Shown piece by piece: positions 51,589 to 59,698 of a stretch of 64,000 bases of DNA (position 1 is its first letter; each line of letters starts with the position of its first letter). The DNA lies in the NCBI GenBank assembly GCA_946478845.1, contig CAMLDI010000014.1, positions 17,060-81,059 of the forward strand. Direction: 5' to 3'. This stretch comes from an uncultured Paenibacillaceae bacterium (lineage in GTDB: Bacteria; Bacillota; Bacilli; Aneurinibacillales; Aneurinibacillaceae). The notes below the pieces were generated by a model. The model was given only the letters and a program-made list of their open reading frames with translations, searched no databases and was not told where the DNA came from. The translations under genes and the position numbers were made by a program.

Positions 51589-53556
51589 ATGACAAATAAG
51601 TTTGAGGAAATAAGATTAAATTTAAGGACGAAACTGGAGTCCATTTATCATTTTTGGAAAGAATGGCTTCAGAAGCATCCTGGGATTTTAAGGATCTATA
51701 CGATTTTTTCTTGGATTTCGCTCATTGGTTTTATTCTTAGTTTGATATTTATGGAAGACTCCCGCAAAATGTTTGTCCAATTCTTCTGGTCATTTTACGT
51801 TATTTTGCAATTTTGGCTGTTATGTCGTAGTAAAACACTGTCTTGGAAAAAGTATATGTTTTTCTTTCTCGCAGGAGCGTGGTTGATCGTACCGCTGAAC
51901 TCTATGTTTGTCTTGTCCATTACAGCTATATTCGGAGGGGATGAATCTGATTTATGGAGTCAAGCGTTTTTGACCCCGATTTCCGAAGAAGTATTAAAAC
52001 TAATTCCTATTGGAGCTTATCTGTTTTTATCACGGCGTGCTTCCACATTGAGTTTAAGTGATTATGCCCTTATTGGTGCGGCAACGGGAGCTGGTTTCCA
52101 ATTTTTGGAGGAAACTGCTCGTCGGTTGGTTTCTGGAGCTCATTATGGCGTGACACTGCTTCAAGGGAAAGTGCTCCATTGGGATCTATTCACTCTATTT
52201 CCAGGATATTTTGAGGAGGGCCTTTTACCTGACAAAATGAGTGCTGGACATTCGTTGCTAACCGCTATGGTCACGTTAGGAATTGGACTGGCAGTGAGGT
52301 TTAAAAGTAAATTAAAACGAACTGCTTATATTTTCCCTGTGATCCTTTTGGTTTGGGCCACTTTTGATCACGCAATATGGAATGCTGGTTACCGGGTTCC
52401 GGATTGGTTAACCGGAATACATAAACTATTAGGAAGTGGCTATGCCGCAAAACCGGTATTTTTAATGATGCTTAGTGCTGCGTTAATCATCGATTATTGG
52501 GAATTGAACCGTGTACGAGAGCAAATACCGTTACTTGAAGGTGAAAAAAACATAAATCCGGTAATTGAATTACGGAATCTAGGTCACTCATTGATAAAGG
52601 ATAGACGCCGTTTCGGTTATTTTCTCTATTTTTACCGGGAACGGAGAGAACTTGGGTTCACTTTATTACACGGAAATAAAGAAGCCAAGGAACAGTTGCC
52701 GATTTTAATGACAAACGTACATAGGTATTATCATGCATTAACCCTAATGATAGCAGTATTATTGTTTTCCTTTGTATTTGTTGGATGGGAAAGTTTATAC
52801 AGCAGTCAGGATGCATGTTTTGCTTGCTTGTTTGATAATTTGCAAAACTGGTGGGACAGATTATCCGTATTGGAGAAAGGGATTATCCTTGGAGGGGCCT
52901 TTGCTTTATCGGTACCTTTTCTTGGAGTTTGGTCTGCGATTGGTGCTATTTCTGCAGGATTGACCGTTGCGGCAAGCGGGCACCAGATTGCGGAAATGAT
53001 AAGGAACCCTAGGAAACTACTTACTCCAGAATATGCAGTAGCATCTGCACTAACACTGGGAATGAGTAGGCTTCCTTTCGGCAAAATTGTTGCAAAAAAA
53101 GTATTAAAAACAGCAAAAGGATTAGAGAAATACGAACTAACGACTGCTGGCGGACTTACTTACCGAACAACACTTGGAAGTAAAGGTGAAATTCGTTCAA
53201 TTTTTGCAAAAATTGAACCAAGACACATAGATACCGGTACAGAGACGAATAAGGCTTCTAGAAAGTTTGCAAGATTACTTGGAAAAAAAACAGACGATGC
53301 AGGACATGGAATTGGGAGGAAGCTTGGTGGTCTTGGAACGAAGTACTCTGGTAATATTTTTCCTCAAGACAAAGGGATTAATAGAGGAAGATTTATGCAA
53401 TTTGAGAAAATGATAGCAGATGAAGTTCTGGCCGGTAAAGACGTTTTTGTTCGTATTGTTCCAAAATATGCTGCAGGTTCTACAAGGCCCACAGAGGTTT
53501 TGTATTCAGTAAGGATTGATGGAGAAACGATCTCGAGGATTTTTCCAAACCCTTAG
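51589..53556 (+). CDS. PrsW-like membrane protease fused to a C-terminal Endonuclease_NS_2-like nuclease (candidate toxin)
   Basis: 655 aa. Residues about 35-275 form a PrsW-type multi-TM domain with all hallmark residues: SEEVLKLIP (E133, E134, K137), FLEET (E174, E175), SAGHSLL (H221) and FDHAIW (D260, H261). After a charged linker (about 300-380) come one or two further TM segments (about 375-395 and 440-480), an Ala/Gly-rich pre-toxin stretch, and from about 545 a DNA/RNA non-specific nuclease domain with DDAGHGIGRKLGG (H573), GNIFPQDKGINRG (N589, N598). This is the domain at the end of many bacillus polymorphic toxins. GGAGTG precedes ATG 51589. The next gene may encode its immunity protein. 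I know of no described protein with this fusion. Confidence 0.75.
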   Translation: MTNKFEEIRLNLRTKLESIYHFWKEWLQKHPGILRIYTIFSWISLIGFILSLIFMEDSRKMFVQFFWSFYVILQFWLLCRSKTLSWKKYMFFFLAGAWLIVPLNSMFVLSITAIFGGDESDLWSQAFLTPISEEVLKLIPIGAYLFLSRRASTLSLSDYALIGAATGAGFQFLEETARRLVSGAHYGVTLLQGKVLHWDLFTLFPGYFEEGLLPDKMSAGHSLLTAMVTLGIGLAVRFKSKLKRTAYIFPVILLVWATFDHAIWNAGYRVPDWLTGIHKLLGSGYAAKPVFLMMLSAALIIDYWELNRVREQIPLLEGEKNINPVIELRNLGHSLIKDRRRFGYFLYFYRERRELGFTLLHGNKEAKEQLPILMTNVHRYYHALTLMIAVLLFSFVFVGWESLYSSQDACFACLFDNLQNWWDRLSVLEKGIILGGAFALSVPFLGVWSAIGAISAGLTVAASGHQIAEMIRNPRKLLTPEYAVASALTLGMSRLPFGKIVAKKVLKTAKGLEKYELTTAGGLTYRTTLGSKGEIRSIFAKIEPRHIDTGTETNKASRKFARLLGKKTDDAGHGIGRKLGGLGTKYSGNIFPQDKGINRGRFMQFEKMIADEVLAGKDVFVRIVPKYAAGSTRPTEVLYSVRIDGETISRIFPNP

Positions 53557-53636
53557 ATTGCTAAAAAATGTATGAGATTTACGAGCGTTCAGATAAGATA
53601 AACTAGGTTTAAATATTGTAGAAGGAGATGAATGAA

Positions 53637-54335
53637 ATGGAGTCCAGTTATTCATTAAAGATGGATCAATCTCATCAACAACAAAAAGATAGCGATTTAT
53701 CGTTTCTCGGAGGTTTTCCTCGGATACCTGCTTCTACGGAGATTCCAATATGTCAGTTATGCGGTGCCGAACAAACCTTCTTTTTTCAAGTCGCATTTCC
53801 TGAAGGTCACACTTGGCAACATTTATCTATGGCTGTGTTTGCATGTACGTCTTGTGCTCATGAAGAGTATCTTATACCGGAAATGCTTGATGATAGTTTG
53901 CTGGACGTAGATATCCCAGAAGGCTTTCTAGATTCTTATCAACGGAACTTTAGGATCATCGTTTTTGAAACAAAAGAAGGCCTCGTGAGAAAAGAATACA
54001 CGGAAAAAGTTCAATTCAAAAGGTGGAATCTCAAACAAACTGCAAAAAATGATACGAGTGAAAATAAAATAGGGGGACACCCGAGTTGGTTATTGGACGA
54101 TGAAACACCCGCTACATACAATTCTACTGTCCCTATGTTCTTTCTGATGCAACTGTTGGAAGACTTTAAATTTGATATTGTTCAGGGTACACCTCCGCAG
54201 ATAATCATTGGATTAAGGGGAAACTCTGAACCTTCGAAACATAACTATTATGAGCTTTTTCTTGCCAATAATTTATATTTTTTCGGTACGAAAAATCGTA
54301 CTGAACCACTCGTTTATATTGTTACACAGGTTTAA
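53637..54335 (+). CDS. candidate immunity protein to the PrsW-nuclease (unrecognised family)
   Basis: 232 aa, soluble, acidic. Two CxxC pairs (ICQLCGAEQTF and ACTSCAHEEYL, about residues 40 and 75) form a likely zinc ribbon; the rest has a beta-rich pattern ending in a GTKNRTEPLVYIVTQV strand. The phrasing VAFPEGHTWQHLSMAVFACTSCAHEEYL recalls DUF1963-type immunity-like proteins, without a firm match. AGAAGGAG lies 9 nt before ATG 53637. Directly downstream of the nuclease gene (80 bp), the usual place for an immunity gene. Confidence 0.55.
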   Translation: MESSYSLKMDQSHQQQKDSDLSFLGGFPRIPASTEIPICQLCGAEQTFFFQVAFPEGHTWQHLSMAVFACTSCAHEEYLIPEMLDDSLLDVDIPEGFLDSYQRNFRIIVFETKEGLVRKEYTEKVQFKRWNLKQTAKNDTSENKIGGHPSWLLDDETPATYNSTVPMFFLMQLLEDFKFDIVQGTPPQIIIGLRGNSEPSKHNYYELFLANNLYFFGTKNRTEPLVYIVTQV

Positions 54336-54342
54336 AAAAGAG

Positions 54343-54394
54343 GGCAGGTATTGCAAGGGGATTAGTCTATTACTATTACAAGGACAAAATGGCT
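54343..54394 (+). pseudogene. 52-bp fragment of a tetR-type HTH gene
   Basis: This stretch matches 9118-9169 inside the TetR gene with two mismatches and translates to KAGIARGLVYYYYKDKMA, the recognition helix region. It sits between GGCAGGTA and AGTACCTG, arms that with GGG/CCC and the following TTTTT resemble a terminator stem for the upstream gene. It looks like a copied or recombined fragment lodged in a terminator loop. Confidence 0.7.
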
Positions 54395-54416
54395 ACTTCA
54401 GTACCTGATACCCTTT

Positions 54417-55232
54417 TTATTCTCTAATTAAGTGGTACTTCTTTAAGATATCCAATGTGATATTTTTAGCTTTTGTACCCGTACTATCAATGTTTGTTAC
54501 AAAAACATAAGAACCATTGTCCACTTTTATAAATCCAACAAACCATCCTAAACCTAAATCAGACAATCTTGTCCCCGTTTTTCCGTAAAGTGTGTAGTAA
54601 TCCCCTTCCACCTGGATCATCATTCGTTTAACAGTTTTCATTACAGGTTTATCAAACGGAAGCTCTTCTTTATACAGCTTCTCCATAAAATCAACTTGTT
54701 CAAGCGGACTGATTTTCAAAGAGCTGCTTAACCAGAAATGGTCGATTCCTCCACTAATATCCGCGTTTCCATACGAAATTTTATGTACCCAATCATTCAT
54801 GCGGTTCTCTCCAATATCTTTAGCCAATGCCTGGTTATACCAAATAACAGATTCACGCATAGCCGACCCAAGGGTATGGTCACGGTTCCATGTATCAAAT
54901 TCATGTTTAACGCCGTCCCATCGTTTTACATCATACTCATCTCGAACAGCTTTAACTTGTAATCCAATTAATGCATTAGGGATCTTAAATGTAGATTCCG
55001 GGGTTTGTCTTGTGTTAGCTCTTTCCTGATTGTATACAAAGGTTTTTTCAGTTTTAACATCACGTAATATAAACGTTCCATTATGATCAGAGAAAAATTC
55101 AGGGACCTCTAATTTTTTTACGTTAAGTTTTTCTTTAGAAGTAATTTCTTTACTTGGTGTTTGAGCCTGAGCTGTAAAACCTATTATCCCTGTAAACAAT
55201 AAAAAAATGGAAAGGTAAATAAATTTTCTCAT
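54417..55232 (-). CDS. class D beta-lactamase (OXA/BPU-like)
   Basis: 271 aa with a signal peptide (MRKFIYLSIFLLFTGIIGFTAQAQ). Active-site serine in PESTFKIPNALIG (STFK), the SVIWYNQ motif (second SxV element, here SVI), YGN in KISYGNADISGG and KTG in LYGKTGTRLSD, followed by GWFVGF. The catalytic set is complete, so penicillin hydrolysis is expected, as for the chromosomal BPU-type class D enzymes of bacilli. GAGGTG lies before ATG 55232. No blaR/blaI neighbour. Confidence 0.92.
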   Translation of the reverse strand: MRKFIYLSIFLLFTGIIGFTAQAQTPSKEITSKEKLNVKKLEVPEFFSDHNGTFILRDVKTEKTFVYNQERANTRQTPESTFKIPNALIGLQVKAVRDEYDVKRWDGVKHEFDTWNRDHTLGSAMRESVIWYNQALAKDIGENRMNDWVHKISYGNADISGGIDHFWLSSSLKISPLEQVDFMEKLYKEELPFDKPVMKTVKRMMIQVEGDYYTLYGKTGTRLSDLGLGWFVGFIKVDNGSYVFVTNIDSTGTKAKNITLDILKKYHLIRE

Positions 55233-55507
55233 TTCAGACACCTCATTATATTATTTAACAGGTATATTTTATTATTAGTTTTCAGAAAATTCAATAATAA
55301 AGAAGTACCTGCCGGATTTTTCAGGTGTAATACTTTAAATTCTTTATACTTTCTTTAACATATTTACGCTAGAAGTATCCTGCTTCTACAAGCGGTGAGA
55401 TGAATTGCGCGTCAGACGAGGGGGATCTTGCTCAACGGATTGGGTTGACAAACAAGGTGTTTGATTTGAAGGAGGTTGTTATAAAAATTTTTTAAAAAAA
55501 CAAATAG
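55233..55507. other. intergenic region with an orphan hairpin and a coding-like scrap
   Basis: A hairpin CGCT-AGAAG...CTTCT-ACA-AGCG lies at 55367-55394, recalling the ends of IS605-type elements. From 55411 an open frame reads ASDEGDLAQRIGLTNKVFDLKEVVIKIF-stop (to 55494) without a start; the patch is richer in GC than its surroundings. Probably debris of a mobile element or lost gene. Confidence 0.4.
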
Positions 55508-55555
55508 TAAAGGTTGCTTGACGTAAAGGTTGCTTGACGTAAAGGTTGCTTGACG
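55508..55555 (+). repeat. three tandem 16-bp repeats, each with a -35-like TTGACG
   Basis: TAAAGGTTGCTTGACG is repeated exactly three times (55508, 55524, 55540). The last copy supplies the -35 of the xre promoter. Fourth partial unit TAAAGG follows. Confidence 0.95.
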
Positions 55556-55578
55556 TAAAGGAAACTTTACTATACAAT
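55550..55578 (+). promoter_or_regulatory. xre operon promoter with an internal operator
   Basis: TTGACG (55550-55555), 17 nt, TACAAT (55573-55578). Between them lies GTAAAG-GAAA-CTTTAC (55555-55570), a perfect inverted repeat that a small Xre protein could bind to block RNA polymerase; GTAAAGG recurs in each upstream repeat. Confidence 0.8.
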
Positions 55579-55604
55579 GAAATTGGAAAGGAGGGAGGCA
55601 CTAA

Positions 55605-55826
55605 TTGAACAATAAAGTAATGGAATATAGAAAACAAAATGGCTATTCACAAGACAAATTTGCTGAAATACTTGGTGTTTCACGACAAACAATTATTTCA
55701 ATTGAAAAAGGAAAATACAATCCTTCCCTTCCATTAGCTCTAGTTATCGCAAAGATTTTCAATACGTCAGTAGAGAATATCTTCTCCTTAGATGAAGAAG
55801 ACTTAAAGAAATATTTTAACGAATAA
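55605..55826 (+). CDS. small Xre-family repressor
   Basis: 73 aa, essentially one HTH_3 domain: MEYRKQNGYSQDKFAEILGVSRQTIISIEKGKYNPSLPLALVIAKIF, with the NxSVENIFSL tail typical of the YgzD/YozG group. TTG 55605 with AAGGAGGGAGG upstream. It probably represses its own promoter and the small membrane genes behind it. Confidence 0.9.
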   Translation: MNNKVMEYRKQNGYSQDKFAEILGVSRQTIISIEKGKYNPSLPLALVIAKIFNTSVENIFSLDEEDLKKYFNE

Positions 55827-55845
55827 ATGATAGGAGGTGTGTCAT

Positions 55846-56220
55846 ATGGCATCACGAAAGAGTTTTTACTTCATTGGTGTGCTATTATTTTTTGTTTTTG
55901 CAGTACGATTTGTTTTAACGATTATGACTGATACATTTTCATTTGCTGAAATGTTATCTTGGGGTGGCATGACATTCATGAGCTTTGCTATTGGTTATCT
56001 ACAACCTCAATTGGTGCAAAAAGATGAACGGATGGAACACATTAAACAGAAAGCTATGCAATACTCTTTAATCGCAACAATCGGATATATCATTGTTATA
56101 ACGGTTGTTATTCAGACTAACTTGCTAACACTAACGGCAGGAGAAGTGCTTGGTATCCTTATTGGCTTAATCGCCATTACAACTTGGTTAGTTTGGATTA
56201 TTGTAGCGAAACGAAATTAA
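55846..56220 (+). CDS. small membrane protein of the xre operon
   Basis: 124 aa with about four TM helices (9-27, 36-52, 75-93 and 102-120). Small Xre repressors of this type are often followed by such DUF-type membrane proteins; function unknown. GGAGGTG lies 6 nt before ATG 55846, 19 bp after the repressor. Confidence 0.7.
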   Translation: MASRKSFYFIGVLLFFVFAVRFVLTIMTDTFSFAEMLSWGGMTFMSFAIGYLQPQLVQKDERMEHIKQKAMQYSLIATIGYIIVITVVIQTNLLTLTAGEVLGILIGLIAITTWLVWIIVAKRN

Positions 56221-56252
56221 AATAAAAAAATTTTAGATTAAGAGGTGATAAA

Positions 56253-56432
56253 ATGCAAAGTGTTTATTTTATTGGTGGGTTACTACTTTTAACATTGCTA
56301 ACACATTTATTGATTAGAAAAGATGTTGATGAAAATAAGAAACTTACAAAAAAAGGACAAATAAAGTTTGGTACAATCCTATTTGTAGTGGCAGTTTCGA
56401 CGGTTGTTGTGGTCGTCACCTTGAATGGTTGA
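56253..56432 (+). CDS. 59-aa two-TM membrane protein
   Basis: ATG 56253 with AAGAGGTGAT 6 nt upstream. MQSVYFIGGLLLLTLLTHLLIRKDVDENKKLTKKGQ... has two TM helices separated by a charged loop and ends ...VVVVVTLNG at 56432. Third gene of the xre operon, 32 bp after the previous one. Confidence 0.65.
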   Translation: MQSVYFIGGLLLLTLLTHLLIRKDVDENKKLTKKGQIKFGTILFVVAVSTVVVVVTLNG

Positions 56433-56452
56433 ATGTATTCGGAATTGTTACA

Positions 56453-57168
56453 TCAAAGGACGGTTCTAACCTGCTTCGTGTAGAAAAAGCGGACAATATA
56501 AAAGTACACAATTTGGATCATTAAAAATACACCTAGTACCGCTATGGATACTTTTGTTAAGTCATAATAGAAAAGGTGCGACAATGCAGTCAGGGCTACC
56601 CCTCCATGAATCAGTGCCACAAGAATCGGTGTGAAGAAAAGAATGGCAGTTTGTCTAGTGAGGACCTTTTTTAATTCTTTTTCTGTTAAGCCCATTTTCG
56701 CGATAGAATGGAATTTTTGTTTATCTTCATCTAAATCTGCGTAAAGTCGGAAATAAAGGAAACTTCCTGCAGAGACAAAAAAGACAATCCCGATAAATAA
56801 TCCTATAAACAATACTAGACCGTAATCCTTATTTAATTGATAGATACTATAATCCCTAGCAAAAAATTCATTAGAAGGAAGTACTTCTTTTATCTTTCTG
56901 GAAGCTGCTAATATGTTTTTTTCCCCATCCGTTACCTGCCATGCATGATAGCGCTCTTCTCTTGACGGAGCAGGCAGTTTCTCAAAATCCTGATCAGAAA
57001 CTACGTAATAAGAATCAGTTGCTGGTAGGGCTCTTGCATAAATCACTTCCTCTGGAATTAAGGTAACACCTGAATTTAATTTAATGGTTTGCTCGAGTAA
57101 TTCTTCGGTTTGTCCAAATTTATTTCCAGCAAATTCAACTACTTTAACCTGCCCATTTTGAATATCAA
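56453..57168 (-). pseudogene. C-terminal part of a BceB/FtsX-type permease
   Basis: The frame reads IDIQNGQVKVVEFAGNKFGQTEELLEQ... then MIYARALPATDSYYVV and four TM segments (LVLFIGLFIGIVFFVSAGSFLYFRLYADL; AILFFTPILVALIHGG; VSIAVLGVFLMIQIVYFYIVRFFYTKQV), with the FHSIAKMGLTEKELKKVLTRQ loop diagnostic of Bce-type permeases. The first half (about 400 residues) is gone: at 57168 the sequence joins the truncated ATPase in a different frame. Confidence 0.85.
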
Positions 57169-57396
57169 TTACTCCTCTTTTTTGAGATGATGTGGATTTT
57201 TTCCATTGATCAATATCTCACCGGTTGTTGGTTCATCAATCGTAGCAATCATATTCAAAAGGGTAGTTTTCCCGCTACCAGAAGGCCCCATGATACCAAC
57301 AAATTCACCATGTTCAACGGATAAATTAATATTGTTTAATGCTTTATAGACAATTTTACCTTCATAGATTTTACTAACCTGTTTTACTTCTAACAT
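57169..57396 (-). pseudogene. N-terminal part of a BceA-type ABC ATPase
   Basis: 75 residues with Walker [16 protein letters not shown], then IATIDEPTTGEILINGKN and a stop (HHLKKEE-stop) formed at the fusion with the permease remnant. Q-loop, signature, Walker B and H-loop are all deleted. AAGGTGAT lies before ATG 57396. One deletion of roughly 1.7 kb removed the 3' part of bceA and the 5' part of bceB. Confidence 0.85.
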
Positions 57397-57481
57397 CACA
57401 GGATCACCTTCCTACTTCTTAACTGTGATTAGTATACCTTCCTCATTGCTACCTTAACTATCGATTCTTCTTTCACTTTCC

Positions 57482-58483
57482 TTACAAGCTTGTAAGGTTT
57501 TGAGTTTCTGAAAAAATGATGCGGAAGGTTGTACCTTTCCCTACTTCTGACTCCATTTCGATCCGGTGTCCGAGGGTGTTTAGTGCCTCCTTCGTTAAAT
57601 ATAACCCCATACCCGTGGATTCTCGGAATTTCCTGCCATTTTCCCCGGTATAAAAGGGATCAAATATCCGCCGTTTATCCGCTTCAGGAATGCCAATTCC
57701 AAAGTCTTTTACTTCCAGGATGGCTTCTTTCCCTCTTTCATAAATGGAAATAACAATCCGATTACTGGTTTCGGAAGAATACTTAACGGCATTATTGATA
57801 AGCTGGGAGAGGATAAAAAACAGCCACTTTTCATCGGTCTCCACCGTCATTCCTTCCTTTTCCACTTCTAGCTTAGGATAGACTTTGTTGCGAATATAAA
57901 ATCGTTTATTCTCTCCGTTCACTTCATCCACCAATTTCGCGAGATTCACCGGCTTAATATGAAAATCCTGCTCAATCGTTCTTAGCCGTGCAATGTAGAG
58001 GACTGTGTTCAAGCCCGTTTTCATCCGTTCGGTCTCTTCTCGGATGCTGGAGGACTCGGGTTCATCTAAATTTTGGGCAGTGAGTTCAATGACCGACAAA
58101 GGGGTTTTCATCTGATGAACCCATTGATCCATAAACTTCCGATGCTCCTCCTGCTCTTTTTCGACTGATTCTAATCGACTTTGAAAAAGCTTGTACTGGT
58201 TACGCAACACCTGATCGAAAGCTATAGAAATCGGTGCGTCATCTGTTTTTTGAAAGCTGTCATCTAGTGATTCAAGTGGCTGATTTAAGCGCTGGTACAA
58301 CTTCCGACGTGATAAATAATAATAAATTAGATAGCAGCCAAGAATGAAAAAGTTGAGAAAAGTTGCGTAAAAAAATAGATGGATATCTCGATATCCATCT
58401 AACCAGAAGATTGAAAGGATGACGAGTATTTGAACAGCCTGTACAACAATCAGTAAGGAATACTCCTTAAAAAATAATCTCAT
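57482..58483 (-). CDS. BceS-like intramembrane-sensing histidine kinase
   Basis: 333 aa. Two close TM helices (about 10-28 and 36-56) with almost no outer loop, then DHp with the phospho-His in FMDQWVHQMKTPLSVIEL (about residue 124), N-box LSQLINNAVKYSS, G1 DFGIGIPEADKRRIFDPFYTGENGR and G2 STGMGLYLTKEAL. All catalytic parts are present. These kinases sense peptide antibiotics through their Bce transporter, which is deleted here, so input is probably lost. ATGA overlap with the regulator gene. Confidence 0.93.
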   Translation of the reverse strand: MRLFFKEYSLLIVVQAVQILVILSIFWLDGYRDIHLFFYATFLNFFILGCYLIYYYLSRRKLYQRLNQPLESLDDSFQKTDDAPISIAFDQVLRNQYKLFQSRLESVEKEQEEHRKFMDQWVHQMKTPLSVIELTAQNLDEPESSSIREETERMKTGLNTVLYIARLRTIEQDFHIKPVNLAKLVDEVNGENKRFYIRNKVYPKLEVEKEGMTVETDEKWLFFILSQLINNAVKYSSETSNRIVISIYERGKEAILEVKDFGIGIPEADKRRIFDPFYTGENGRKFRESTGMGLYLTKEALNTLGHRIEMESEVGKGTTFRIIFSETQNLTSL

Positions 58484-59184
58484 CCCTCATCTTCCTTCCA
58501 CGAAATGTTCAACCGATACCCTGCCCCTCTTATTGTTTCCACTGCATCTTGTAATCCAATTTCCTGAAACTTTTTCCGAACCCTCGTGATATTCACATTT
58601 AATGTATTTTCATCGACATAGCTTTGGTCATCCCAAAGTTTCTCTAATAAGTCTTCACGACCAGCCACCCGTGGATATCGTTCCATCAAGCTTTCGATAA
58701 TATCTGCTTCTTTCTTTGATAAGGAAATGGTTTTGGTGCCAAAGGTCAACTCCATTCTTTCCGGAAAGAATTTAAGACCAGCGTTTTCTAATACCCGATC
58801 TTCTGGAATTGTGGCATATTCCCCATAAGCACGGCGCAGCTGGCTACGGATTTTGGCCATCACAATTTCCGCACTAAATGGCTTGGTAATATAATCATCT
58901 CCACCATTCTCTAATGCCATCACCTGATCCATCTCCCCAATCCGAGCCGAGATAAAAATCACGGGACACACCGACTCCTTCCGAATCTGCCTGCACCAAT
59001 AATACCCATCAAAACTTGGCAAATTAATATCTAAAAGAACCAGATCTGGATTTATATCATAAAATGCATTCATTACATGTTCAAAATCAATCACGCACGT
59101 CACATCATAGCCATATTTTTCAATATGTGTTTTCAAATGTTCTGCGATTTTAGGATCATCCTCAATAATCATTATTTTTTGCAT
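58480..59184 (-). CDS. BceR-like response regulator
   Basis: 234 aa OmpR-family. Receiver with IIEDDPKI, phospho-Asp in LVLLDINLPSFDGYYWCRQIR, VIFISARIGE and GGDDYITKPFS; winged-helix output with SLSKKEADIIESLMERYPR and the VDENTLNVNITRVRKKF recognition helix typical of BceR. First gene of the bceRSAB-type operon. Intact, but its transporter partner is destroyed. Confidence 0.93.
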   Translation of the reverse strand: MQKIMIIEDDPKIAEHLKTHIEKYGYDVTCVIDFEHVMNAFYDINPDLVLLDINLPSFDGYYWCRQIRKESVCPVIFISARIGEMDQVMALENGGDDYITKPFSAEIVMAKIRSQLRRAYGEYATIPEDRVLENAGLKFFPERMELTFGTKTISLSKKEADIIESLMERYPRVAGREDLLEKLWDDQSYVDENTLNVNITRVRKKFQEIGLQDAVETIRGAGYRLNISWKEDEG

Positions 59185-59698
59185 ATTTTATCACTCCTTA
59201 TTTCAGATTCCATTATGGCACAGGGTGTCCGCATTGATAAACATACTGTTGTTATTCATTATAGAAAAAATCTTATGGTATAAAGCTTTTTTTTCGGAAT
59301 CTGTGAGATGATGAATCTGTGTAGTAATCACCTGTAACAAAAACATGACCATGTGTAGTACCGGCCTATTCATGTGAAAAATATAAGGTGCAAGGTATGG
59401 GACCTAATCCGGTGAGAAAAGGGAGGGTGAGAGGTGTAAATGAAATTTTAATAATACGTGAGTATTCTGGAGATATTTAAAACTTATTGAGGGAAAGGCG
59501 TAGGCTTAGCTGCATGGTACTATTATGTCTGTGGATTCCATGAGATTTTTCAATCAATCACTGTTCCTTTATTGTATTGTGTTTTTGTTCCTGCCCCTTA
59601 TTTTTTGTTTAAAGATATTAATTAAGTTGGGTCCTTCTCAGTTGAGGAGGACCCTTTGTTAGTATCAAAAAAGGAAGTTGTGAATTAAATTCCGTTAC
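59185..59698. other. intergenic region without a supported gene
   Basis: Holds the promoter side of the bceR-like gene and, at 59629-59660, a hairpin. Two short frames exist (59397-59480, 27 codons with AAGGTG upstream; 59527-59661, 44 hydrophobic codons overlapping the hairpin) but neither is convincing. Confidence 0.4.
59629..59660. terminator. terminator-like hairpin
   Basis: GGGTCCTTCTCA and TGAGGAGGACCC with a tiny loop, then TTTGTT on the plus strand. It follows no clear plus-strand gene; it may serve the leftward ADH operon, whose last stop is 38 bp away. Confidence 0.6.

Noticed and set aside
59527..59661. 44-codon hydrophobic frame before the ADH gene
   Set aside because: No binding site and it runs through the hairpin at 59629.
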